Origin: Lagopus muta
Taxonomy: Eukaryota; Chordata; Aves; Galliformes; Phasianidae
Length of the DNA stretch: 64,000 nucleotides
NCBI RefSeq assembly: GCF_023343835.1
Contig: NC_064436.1
Coordinates: 50,815,883-50,879,882 of the forward strand
Direction of reading: 5' to 3'
The notes under the pieces are model-generated. The model was not told the DNA's origin, made no database searches, and saw nothing but the letters and a program-made list of their open reading frames with translations. A program made the position numbers and the translations under genes. Shown piece after piece: positions 1 through 10,325 of the stretch. Position 1 is the first letter of the stretch. The number at the start of each line of letters is the position of its first letter.

Positions 1-2195
1 CATGTTAAAAAAATATTTAAAAAAAAAAATTTTAAGGAAGAGCAAGGGAATAATAAATGTTATTCATTACTTAGTCAACGACCTATATTCATAATAAATC
101 CTCTCTAGAATAACATCTACCAGTTCATGAAGAAATACAAAAAAATCCTTCTTGCTCCTGAGTTCTGTAGTTTAAACATAAAAGTAAAATTCTTGATACC
201 ACTGTTTTGTTTTGTTATTTTTTTTAATAAGAAAGGACACATAGTTCTCATTTCAAACGTACATTTTCATTATAAAAAAGAGTCTGTAAAATAAGAGTTT
301 ACATTCATTGAATGTCAATGTTTCATTAATTTCACTGGGACTATCCATAAAATATACTGCATCCAAATTGAAAATGAACAGCTATCTTTCATGTTTGTTT
401 AATTATACATCTAATTATCTCCCTAAATTTCACCTAGTAGCAATTTTAATTGTTTAGCTGTTGAAGATTTCCCCTTAATATAGATATATTTGGTGGAATA
501 TTTGGTATAAGTATTTAGAAAATGAGAACACCATGGTGATAATATTTTTTTCACTTAGAGCGCTGACAAAAGACTTAATGATTTGTTCTGCATGCTTATT
601 TTTTTGTCTGCTTTATTTTGACTGTGCCTAATTAACCCTTGAAGAATAAACGATCTACAGAGTTTACTTTAAGACATACATTCAACCAGTTAAGTCCAGC
701 TAGCTTTGGCAAATCACAGGAACATCCGTGACATTTGCTAACAGGCAGAATCAGAGCTGCAACAGAGCTGTATGCAATTCCACACACTTCACCTTGAAGA
801 AGCACATAACCTTGGAATGAAAGTCAGCTTCTAAGTGAACTTAAGCAGCACTTGATCTTATTTTGACAGCTTGTCTTTGATGGCATGCATGTATATATCC
901 TTCAGGAAGTTAATGTAAGGTACTTACTTTCAGGTAAGCACTGAATTTAATATATTGGAATTATCCTTCCTTAAGAATCTCGCTTGCAAAATAAATCTCC
1001 AGTCACTTACAAAAGCTTTAGCTTTAGGCACTAAAGTCAAGTGACCTAATAGCTAACTCAACCTTTTGAAAAATAATTACCTGAAGAAAATGTAGCTGCA
1101 CTTCTGATTGTAGTGAGTTCAGAAGAAGATTTTTCATTGATTTCAATAGATGTAAGCTTATGTATTTTGTGATCACTACATCTCAAAGGGAATATATTCC
1201 ACATTCAAACTGGGAATTAATATTTCTGTATATATTTGAAGACTAGGCCACTTGGATTGAGACAGTACTGCTTATGTCCTTACGTAGATTGTTTTTAGTC
1301 TACTTGAACATACTATGCAGAATGTCTTCTTACCACAAATATACAGGAGAGCTAAATTTAATTGTGATTCATGACACATCAAAACAAATAGATCTGACAA
1401 AATTACTGATCCTGTTAGAGGATGGGTGTCTTCTTTAACCCAGATTTTAATACTAGCTTTCTCTTTAAAAAGCAGTTATGACATATTTTTCCAGTACTTC
1501 AGTATCCTGTTTTAAGATCATCATTTCAGCATATGATGCTTTACCATACATAGCTCAAGCTTTTCAAACTAATTCTATAATTCCATGATTCTAATTGTTA
1601 CAGAAATTTAGGTGGATAGCAAATCTGATCTAGTTAATTCATCATATAGTAAGCCTTAGTGAGTGATTAATATGTATTACTTTAAAATACTTTTCTTATT
1701 AACTGCAATCCTGGGCTAAAACTAGGGTGTAATATATTGCGAACTGTGCAAAGCAGACTTGTTTTCCCTTTCACTGCTTTAAACCGTTAGAATCGGATCA
1801 ATCTCTGCCCTATTTTGCAAGTAATTTATTTTTAATAATACAAGAAATGATCCCCTAAGTCTCTGATACAGATTTTCTGTAGTCAGGGAAGAAAGCTAAT
1901 TTGAACACATCTGCACCATCAAACATAATTGCTTCATAACACACTTGCATATGGATTCAGTACATCATCCTGTCACTTCATTTATGTGAAAGAGGTGGCA
2001 GTGTACCATGCAACAGTGAGCTACAGAAGTGGACATTTACAGTAGGGAAAAATTAAGAAACATTTCCAAGGAATTACAAAGATCAGTAGACATTAACAAC
2101 AACCTATTTATGTAAAACAAACAAAAGTAATTTTAAAAAGCAAAATGAAATTCTGACTAAAAGAATCAAAGTTCAGTTAAAATGGATTCAAGAAA
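1..2195. other. AT-rich non-coding stretch
   Basis: No open frame of note, no splice-bounded exon and no recognisable repeat were found here. The sequence is AT-rich with short A and T runs near the left edge. I see nothing that supports a gene. It could be intron or intergenic DNA of a neighbouring gene outside the window. Confidence 0.6.
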
Positions 2196-2201
2196 TCATA
2201 G

Positions 2202-2822
2202 TTGGCCATGAACCAACAGTGTGCCTTTGTGGCCAAGGAGGCAAATGATATCCTGGGGTGCATTAAAAAGAGCTTGGCCAGCAGGTTGAGGAAGGTTATC
2301 CTCCCCTTCTGTCCTGCTGAAGCCACATTTAGAATATTGTGTCCAGTTCTGAGCTCCCCAGTTCAAAAAAGACAGAAGAGTCCAGCAGAGGACCAGAAAG
2401 ATGATAAAGGGCCTGGAGCATCTCCTGTGTGAGGAAAGACTGAAAAACCTGTATCTGTTCAGCCCGGAGAAAAGAAGACTGAGAAGGGTTCTGATTAATG
2501 TTAATAAATATCTCAAGGAAGGTGGGAGGCAAATGGGTGAGGCTAGGCTCTTCTCAGTAGTGTGCAGAGACAGGACAAGCAGTAGTAGCCTAAAACTTGT
2601 ACATAGGAAGTTCAGTACTAACATTCAGAAGAATTTTCTTATGGTAAGCATGACTAAGCACTCAGGTTACCCAGAGAGATTGTGGAGTCTCCTTCTACGG
2701 AGATATTCAAGATCCATCTGGATATCTATCTGTTCAACATGTTGTAGGGTACCTGCTTTAGCAGGGAGGTCAAACTCGATAATATCTTGAGGCCTCCTCC
2801 AACCCCCGTGATTCTGGTAATT
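2202..2822 (+). mobile_element. CR1 non-LTR retrotransposon, 5'-truncated
   Basis: This fragment carries the last part of CR1 ORF2 and the 3' end. Broken reading frames give peptides typical of the CR1 C-terminal region: a stretch like QQCAFVAKEANDILGCIKKS, then MIKGLEHLLCEERLKNLYLFS and EKRRLRRVLINVNKYL. The RT catalytic core is absent because the copy is truncated at the 5' end. The frame shifts between about 2330 and 2401 and again beyond 2600, so it cannot code for a working protein. It ends in a CR1-type 3' tail (CTCCTCCAACCCCCGTGATT, close to 2800-2815). CR1 is the dominant interspersed repeat of bird genomes. The several overlapping open frames here on both strands are by-products of this repeat. 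Confidence 0.92.
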
Positions 2823-3226
2823 CTTGTATGCATATATTTGTAGAATTTATTTCTGGTTTTGTATGGTTTGGGATAATATTTTTAGTATTTCACTTTAGGC
2901 CTAAATTGAGAGAGAATTTACAGACTAGAAAATAGTATTTTTAACTTGCAATTCCTTAGTATTCTTTGGAGTTCCTAAATATAGATGCTTATTTGCTGAC
3001 TCTGCAGGGATGAGTTTATTATTTCCTGTACACACCTGACATGTACTATGGAATACAACTGAATGGATGCAACAAGGAATTTATTATGGTCCAGCTTCTG
3101 TGAAGAACAGTGCTTTCTGAGGATGCATTTTGTGTAAACTCCCAGAAGAAAAACAGCCTTTTCTTGTATTTTGCCATCACTGATAATTTTGTTAGACAGT
3201 AATTTTTAAATATTGATAACACCATT
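2823..3226. other. Unique spacer between two repeats
   Basis: About 400 bases of AT-rich DNA between a CR1 copy and an LTR-like dispersed repeat. A 66-codon open frame on the minus strand (3046-3246) has no recognisable motif and partly overlaps the repeat, so it is not taken as a gene. Confidence 0.5.
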
Positions 3227-3700
3227 TGGTTTGACCTTTGTAGCAAAAAACTCTAAGTCAAGGCCTGAAACAATGAGCACCTGGTGGGGGGGGCAGGGCC
3301 AACCCAGGAGTACTCAGGTGTATGCAGTGCACCTGAGTGACTGGAAGGGGTGCAGCCAGGATCCACCCCTTCCGAGACCTTACTTAAGGGTTGGCAGGGG
3401 GAGCTTGAGTATCTTACTGGAGATCCATGTATATCTGAGGGCTTCTGAAGGTAAGCAGCTTTTTTTTCCTTTGTTTCTGTAGCTACTGTGTTTGAGCTTA
3501 TCCTTATTTGCTGCAGCCAATGACTTTGCCACCCTGTTATTATCACTGTACTTTCTATCCCATTATAGTGTTACATGCTTTAATTATAGAATTATTGTGT
3601 CTGTTGTATATAACACTGATACAGAGCTTCTGGAGACTGCTCCAGAATTACATGGTCCCTTCATAGGGCAGAGGATTGTTCTTAGCACTATGTAAATGGC
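3227..3700 (+). repeat. Dispersed repeat, copy 1 (LTR-like)
   Basis: The segment is clearly homologous, in the same orientation, to 60870-61255. Shared blocks include GAGCACCTGGTGG, GGCAGGGCCAA, the GGATCCACCC block, GAGATCC.TGTATATCTGAGG and CTTCTG.AGGTAAG. The AGGTAAG block looks like a splice donor, as is often found just downstream of or inside retroviral LTR/leader sequences. Copy 1 lacks about 20 bases near its left end that copy 2 has. From its style I suspect an avian endogenous-retrovirus LTR, but no TG..CA ends, primer-binding site or coding part was located. It may extend past 3700. The open frames at 3213-3482 (+) and 3253-3546 (-) are repeat-derived and not genes. Confidence 0.6.
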
Positions 3701-5400
3701 ACTAGAATCACCAGGTGTTTTCATGAACCCTGAGTGCAAGACACAGATTACTGAGCTCTGGACTGCTTCAAGAGCAAGTGGAGGAAATTGGCTCAGTAAG
3801 CATGATTTATCTATAAGTACATGGGCAGCTGGAGATCTGTGCCTGGCAGGGTAGGCTATAGAAGCATGCAGTTGAAATTGTCCTATGCATGCATCTTTCT
3901 GAGAGGTTAGTGCTGCTCCATGCCCAGGACAGGGTCTGACTGAGCAGTTGAGAGAGGTGACTGTATTGCTTTGCAGAAAGCAACTTACATTTTTAAAGGC
4001 AGGGGACTTCCAGCTACTTGAACAAAGGGACTTTTCAATGGCTCATGCAGCCAGTTGGGGTTTTCCAATATTTTACAGGGTTGTAGGTAACTGAAGATCA
4101 GGGAGCCCCATCTGTGTTCAGAACATCTTAATAGGATTAACTGGTTCAGTGAACTTGCACACTGTTTTTAAAAAGCCTCTAGCCAGTTTCCTAACAAAAG
4201 ATATAAAGTAAGAAACAGAGAAAAAAATAATACATTGACTTATTTTCTATTCTGTTCAGTCCCATACCTCCCTTTTGGTGTATATTTGACCATCCTGTTA
4301 CAGAGGAAATTTTTTTTATAGAGAAAAAGATTCTGAAAGATCTAACTTAAGAGTTGTATATGTCTTTAGAAAGACCATACTGAAGAACTATTCAATACTT
4401 AAAATTATTTCTAAGTATCTTAGCTGTGAGTCTTGAGGCACTAACATCCACCACAGGCAGTAAGTGGCCTGTAGTTCACAGAAGAATGTGGGTCAGACAA
4501 ACACATAGCACTAACACCAACTTTTAGCCAGCAGCAAAACACAGGGCGGGGGGGAGATGGAGGAGCTTCTAGAGGAGAGGAAAAAAAAAATACACTGGAT
4601 TCCATAGCATAAAGATAAAACCCTAAATCCAGTTCAAAAATAAAAATGGAAAAAAGGTCCAGCAAAGAAATTTTATATCAAGCTCTAAAAAATTCAGTGC
4701 TGGAACATTGTTGCCTATTTGGAGTAATTAAACTCCCTAAGAATAGAGATGCTAGAATATGATCTCCATTTTTAACTGTTGTTTTACATAATTTTATATA
4801 CTCAGTATCACTTATGTCCTTGCTTTCATCTTCCATTAACTTACTGGTGTCTTGTGATATTCTAATGCTGGAACAGATATATCCATATGCATATGTGTGT
4901 TTAAATAAGAGAGGAACTTTCACAGCCAGGTTCTGCTTGCACTGGTGTACCAATTACTATTGAGAAAATACACCCTTAGAAACTGTGCATTTACTATCCA
5001 TGCACTTAAAGCTCAAAAGAACTGAAAAGACTTTGAAATCTAAGGAAAAGCAGATTCCTTTCATCCAGATTTATTCCTTAAACTACCGGATGAACTCTAT
5101 AAACTAAACACAGAAGTCTGTAGAAGGTGGATTACACAACAATATCTGGTATTAATGGCTGAGTTCTGCCCTGGTGTAAAGGCACAGTGTAAACAACACA
5201 ACCTTTTTGTAGACTGCTTTTCCTGTCCTGATTTGTCCTTGTGCACCTGGGATATGGAGTTACACAAGATAACAACCACACTCACTGACACCGTTGTAAC
5301 CATGTAATTTGCACTTTGAATAGCTCCTCCACAGCACTGTAAACTGCATGCTGCACTGCATGCACTTAGTGTCACAGCCATTCAATTATTTTTTATTTGC
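3701..5400. other. Non-coding stretch, possible extension of the LTR-like repeat
   Basis: The part from 3701 to about 4100 has higher GC than its surroundings and might be the continuation of the repeat at 3227-3700. There is no second copy inside this window to compare it with. From 4100 onward the DNA is AT-rich with short, unrelated open frames (4441-4665, 4678-4953 and 5097-5381, all minus) that show no domain or motif. Confidence 0.4.
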
Positions 5401-5430
5401 TTCTTTCCTGATAGAACTGTGAACAATTCT

Positions 5431-5536
5431 TTTTTTTATTTTTTTTTTTCATTTGAAATTAGGCCTATGGAGATGGTAAAGGAAAAATGAAATGAAAATG
5501 AAGAATATGGGGGGGGGGGGGGGGGGGGGGGGCGGG
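5431..5536. repeat. T-rich tract and 24-base G homopolymer
   Basis: A T-rich run (5431-5449) is followed by AT-rich sequence and then an uninterrupted run of 24 G at 5509-5532, then CGGG. Such a long G run is unusual in this AT-rich window. It can form a G-quadruplex and is prone to length error in sequencing and replication. Confidence 0.95.
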
Positions 5537-6430
5537 AATACTCTGACAGCAATTCTGCAGATATTCTGCCCCTAGATATCATTCCTTTGCACTCATTTAA
5601 TTCAGTGTAACTGAATTTGTGTTCTCTTAGTGTACACTGGGGAGAAAAATCAGGACTTTGGAGACCATCTAAAGCATATCAATCAATATTTGCAACTTCA
5701 AAAGTCCTCCCATGGATTCTGTGAACTCAATTTTCTCCTATAAAGCTTCTGTTGGCATAATACACAGCATAGCTTTCTAACTACCCATACATTATGTTGC
5801 TGGCATGGATGTGTAATTTTTCATTAGCAAGTCACTCAATATTCCTAGCTTTCCTTACACCAAAATAGAAGGGATGCTCTTTACTTATTGCATTGGAAAA
5901 GACTCTTGGGTATATTGTACCTAAAGGGAAGAAATTCATTATATAGTTGCACAGTATAAAAGTGAGATTACTCCAAGCTAACAACTACATTTTCAGATAT
6001 TAAGGCTTACCGTTTTGATGATGGCTGTAGTTTTATTTTTAACAGATAGATCAACGTGAACATTTTTTAATAGTATGCAAGATACTCACTTCACATTCTT
6101 CATCTATATTGATTTTTTTTTTTAACCTTAACCTTTCAAAAGAGATCAAATATAATAAAAGGAAGAAGTTAAACAATATTAAGGTTCATATTCATTCTGG
6201 ATGTTTGCCCAGTGTAACTCCAATATTTTAACAGAAAATTACCTTCATCTAAGATAGAATCGCATGCACAGTATGCCAGGTGTGTACGTGGATCGCCCCG
6301 GTGCGGTCTGTTTTGATCTCCTTTGTCCCCTTCCTGTGTATTGGGGTGCCCAGCCTGCTGGCAGCCCTAGGGCTCGCATTTTCCTGGGTTGGACAATACT
6401 CACACTATTTAGAAGTCTTTAAACTCATGT
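5537..6430. other. Non-coding stretch with a small GC-rich patch
   Basis: No gene was recognised. Between about 6270 and 6400 the sequence becomes GC-richer, with several CpG (for example GTGGATCGCCCCGGTGCGG), against an AT-rich background. No homology inside the window explains the patch. It could be an old repeat or a small regulatory element. Confidence 0.4.
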
Positions 6431-7185
6431 TAAAAGCAAGCTACTGTTAATTATACAGGTGCCACAGGCCTCTCGTTTTGCTACATAGCAGTTTATCTTA
6501 AAAGAAAATTCAGAGCGTATGAGCCACTTTCAGCTAAGTACCAGCTAAGTACTGGCATGATGTGAAACAGATTAGCACCCCGTAGCTGAATGCCAAGTGC
6601 TAGAGATAACAGGAGAAAGGGTGATTATCATAAAATGTGTCTGTTTTCTTTGCTTAAGTATTCTCATCTCCATTCAACCAGGTTACATGGAAATACCTCC
6701 CATCAGCAGAATGAGTTCAGATGCAGTCAGACTGAGGCTTCTGAATTTAAGGGGAAATACTCTGTCTCGATGCAGCTGTTTCATTTTAATAAATGACTCG
6801 TCGTTGGCTTAAATAGCACGTAGTAATAACCCTCTGCAGGTTGGGTATAGCTCGTGTTTGAGAAACACACCTGGGGGCCCTGTAAGGAAGGAAAGCCCTA
6901 GCTGATAGCAGCTGTAACAGCCACTGATTAGGCTGTTCTTTATGGAGCTGAGAGTCTGCAGTTCACTCGCAGTTCTGAACAAAGTAAAACTGAAATTTGA
7001 ATTGGAGGCTCCTGCAGCCCAGCAAGTGCCTAATCATCAAACTCTAAGGTAGACAGGGAGATCTCTACGTTATCAGTGGTAGTTAAATGCTATTCTGAGT
7101 TGAGTCGTCGGTTTAAAAACGCACCTCCTCTTCTGAAAACAATTAATGAAATAAGCCGTTAATGTGATGTGCTGTACCTTTCCCC
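6430..7185. promoter_or_regulatory. Candidate conserved non-coding block
   Basis: This unique stretch is rich in homeobox-like and other factor-binding words: TAATTA-type cores (AATTAATGAAAT, CCGTTAATG), GATTAG, CAGCTG and GATAAC. GC is moderate and no repeat signature is present. An 11-base direct duplication (CAGCTAAGTAC) occurs at 6531-6552. Two overlapping short open frames (6590-6796 and 6597-6812, +) have no known motif and look accidental. The call rests only on composition and motif density, so it is a guess that needs cross-species comparison. Confidence 0.3.
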
Positions 7186-7741
7186 AGAACAAAAAAAAAA
7201 AAAAAGTAAATAACTGTTTGCATACCTGTTTCATGAAGTGAATTTGTCAAATTATACGTTAAAATTTTCATTGTCATTTATAGCAGAAATCTGGATTGTT
7301 AGAATTTCTTTTTTCTCTGCAGTAATGATCTTTTGTTAGAACACGTAGTGTTAGAATGATTGAAGCAATAAACTCACATTTCAGTTTTTTGCTGGTGTCA
7401 GGGTCTGCTAAGCACTGAGAAATACGAAGAGTCACCTATTTAGATGATGAGCCCATCTTGTTTCCATATCCTTGTATCTAATGTAGCGTGAGCAAGTAAT
7501 AGCCATTTTATTTCACTTGTTTTGACTCAGTGTTATAATTTGCCTCTGCAAACTGAGAACACAGAACACAGGATTTGTGGAGGAGAGGTCGAAGGTGGCA
7601 TTAAATGAATTAGCAGCCTTATTGTCAAATCTAGTACTGCTAACATCCATCAGGTTTGTTATTGTTTATTATCATTTAGATGGTCACCATGTAGTGAACT
7701 AAAATTACCAGAATGTGCAGATAAGCCTTCTCTGGTGGGAA

Positions 7742-7890
7742 ATGGGATTAAAGAAGATGGAGCTGGACTCTTCTCAGTGGTTTCTGATGGTACAAGACGA
7801 AATAGGCATAAGCTCAAATACATGAAATTCCATCTGAACGTAAGAAAAGCTTATTTGATAGAAGGACTATCAAACACTGAAGCATGATAA
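7742..7890 (+). mobile_element. CR1 fragment
   Basis: The fragment matches the CR1 region after ORF2 position 'GE..LFS.V..D.TR': GATGGAGCTGGACTCTTCTC, then TGGTACAAGACGAAATAGGC and AAATTCCATCTGAACGTAAG. The same words occur in the CR1 copies at 2540-2640 and 40045-40140. It is short and lacks the 3' end, so it is an old, decayed copy. Confidence 0.75.
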
Positions 7891-10155
7891 TGTCCTTGTT
7901 CTTGTCTAGTCTGTGACCAGCTCACCTTTCTTGTCCTCAAAATACAAAATTAATTCCACTAATATGTTGAACCTATTCATCTTAGGGTTTTTTCAGAACA
8001 CTTCTGAAACTGCTGACGCAAGAAAACAATTTTAATACATGTATTTTTTCATATTCTAGCATGTCTGCTTATCTTCTTATTCTGCACATATAAAATAATT
8101 AAAAAAAAAAACTATTGTTATCCCTCGGGTCCTTAATAAAAATCCCTTACTTCTGGCAGCAAACTAATATTCATAATCATGGGGAAGAAAAGTGTATCTT
8201 GACATAAATTTAGAAAAAAATACTAGTGATTTCAAAACATTTCAGACAGGTCTTTGAGAGAATGGCTAACCAATTTGAAAGGTCTATGAAATACTAACTT
8301 AAAATTTCTGAGGCATTGTATGAACTTTTACATGCAGGCAGTAGCACAATAGTGGCCAGTAATCTGTAGTTGATCTTTCTAGGGAAGGTTTCAACAAAAG
8401 AAGTCAGTCTCATGGCAGAAGGCAATCTCATGGATGGATATACTTCTTATTAAATCAAGACTCTGATTGCCCTTTGAGTTTTAATAGGTACCAGAGATCA
8501 ATTCATAAACATGTTAATGTCTTTCTGAGTTTCATATTTTTGTCTTGTCTCTTCTAACTTTATCTACTGTGTCTCAGTTGTGCTGAGGTGCATAAGAAAA
8601 AACTTTTCTGTGTAAAATGGTTACACAGCTTTACTGAGCATCCATGTCTCTTCTATAGAAACCATTGAAATTAAGCTATATTCCATACTATAGTCTTCTG
8701 TGTTGAACTCATATTGCATATGCAGACTCCTGTGCTCAATTCAAAATTACACATGTACAGAAAGGGCAACAAAAATACCCAGAATTAAATTTTAAGTTTT
8801 CTGAGTCTATATGCAAGAAGGTAAAACTATCTTCACATTTTTCAATAGAAGCCCAGGTAAATAATATCAGGTATTAAAGGGGAATGAATTTAATTTTTTT
8901 TTTTTTTTTTTTTTTTAACAAAAATAAGCATGCATATCAGTGAATTAATTTCACTGTGTCTAATTTGAATCTGTGGCAGATGATGTCATCTACTCAGCTG
9001 CAATCACTTACTTTAGTATCAATCTTTAGCAGAACTGGAAGTTTGGAATGTGAAAGCAAAGTGTCCCAATGAGGTTTTATTGCAAGAATTTGAGAGATCA
9101 TATTTCTTGTAGTAATGTGAATGATTGATTTTCTTGAAGTGTCATCTTTCTCACACAATCTTCTGTAAAAATACCTTCACTGTATAAATATCAGTAGGAA
9201 GATAAATCATGTCTTTTTATCTGCACTTGTGCTATGAAAGCTTTTTCTGATAGGTTACTCAGGAATTAAACTATAGAACAAATAAGATAGCCAAAAAATG
9301 TACTGTAGTTTATCTCTTTCTTCAAACAGATGTGTTCATCAAAACATACCTTGGAAAGCCAAATATCCAGTGAAGTCAATGTGTGATTTTTTTCTTTTTT
9401 TTTTTTTTATGGGAACAAAAGAGGAAAAAATACTTGTAGTATGATATAATAAAAAGGTAGATTAATGACTATTGTTTTTAAAAATGAAATATAGTAAATG
9501 AGCATTGTTTATATATCATTGTGTATGTATATATATATATATCTGATGGATATTCTATTTTTGTCACGATGGTATGGTATGGATATACTCTAATTCAATT
9601 AAAGATAATACATAATAGGCATCAAGTATGGAACAAGTTAATCAGGTAAATGTATGTCAGCTTTGCAGGGAAAGCACAGTAGACGTAGAAGAGCTCAGTG
9701 TAATTTTGAGCACCTGAAATACAAACTCCATGCATTGATTGTATCATATAACATTCTAATGAGTAATTAGAACATTGAAAATGACTTTTTTCTTCTTTAC
9801 AACAACTCGGCCTAAATGTTTTTTGGTTTTTTTTTTTTTTATTACTTCAACATAGAAGGAAAATATTATTTCCCTTCAGAACTATTTAATTTTAATGAAA
9901 ATGTTTGAGGTATAATAATAATAAACAACTTAGTTTCTATCTTGATGAATATTAGTGTAACGTTCTGCTCTGCAGGATGATTTTGTTTTTTATTATTTTG
10001 GAAACATTTACAGTATCTTATCTAATGTTAGCACTTTACTAATGTTAACATTAATCTTTTGTTTCTTATCATAGATTTAAACCACTCTTCACCACAGTAT
10101 ACAAAAGCAGCAGCAACTTCTGCTCCATTCATACAAGAGAATGCATCCTAGTGTA
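7891..10155. other. AT-rich non-coding stretch with simple repeats
   Basis: No gene was recognised. It contains a T run of 23 at 8894-8916, a T-rich tract near 9388-9410, a short (TA)n at about 9529-9541 and a T-rich tract near 9825-9840. Nothing here supports an exon. Confidence 0.55.
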
Positions 10156-10325
10156 CGGGTCTGGTTGAATGAGAGTTAATTCTCTTCATAGCAACCCGTA
10201 TGGTGATTTGTTTTTGATTTGTGATCAAAGCAGTATTGATGGCGCATCAATAGTTTAGCGATTACTGAGCAGTTTCTGCTCAGTGTCAGGGCCTTCTCCG
10301 TGAAGGGCATATGGATTCAAGCTAG
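10155..10325 (+). mobile_element. LTR remnant of an avian endogenous retrovirus type
   Basis: The order of blocks is GAGAGTTAATTCTCTTCATA, then GTATGGTGATTTG, GATTTGTGATCAAAGCAGT, TTGATGGCGCATCAATAG and CTGAGCAGTTTCTGCTCAG, followed by AGGGCCTTCTCCGTG. It resembles bird LTRs I know that run GAGTTAATTTTCTTC, GTATGG, GATTTGTG, TGCTGAGCAGTGCT, AGGCCTTTTC. Only part of one LTR is present. No internal coding region follows, so it is probably a decayed solo LTR. The match is from memory of the family and has not been tested. Confidence 0.5.

Noticed and set aside
2196-2624. 142-codon minus-strand open frame
   Set aside because: It is antisense to a CR1 copy. The leucine/serine-rich composition is what antisense CR1 gives, and there is no signal of a real domain.
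2401-2790. 129-codon open frame as a gene
   Set aside because: It reads straight through the CR1 ORF2 C-terminal part and its 3' UTR. The peptide is CR1-derived and the reading frame changes inside the homologous block.
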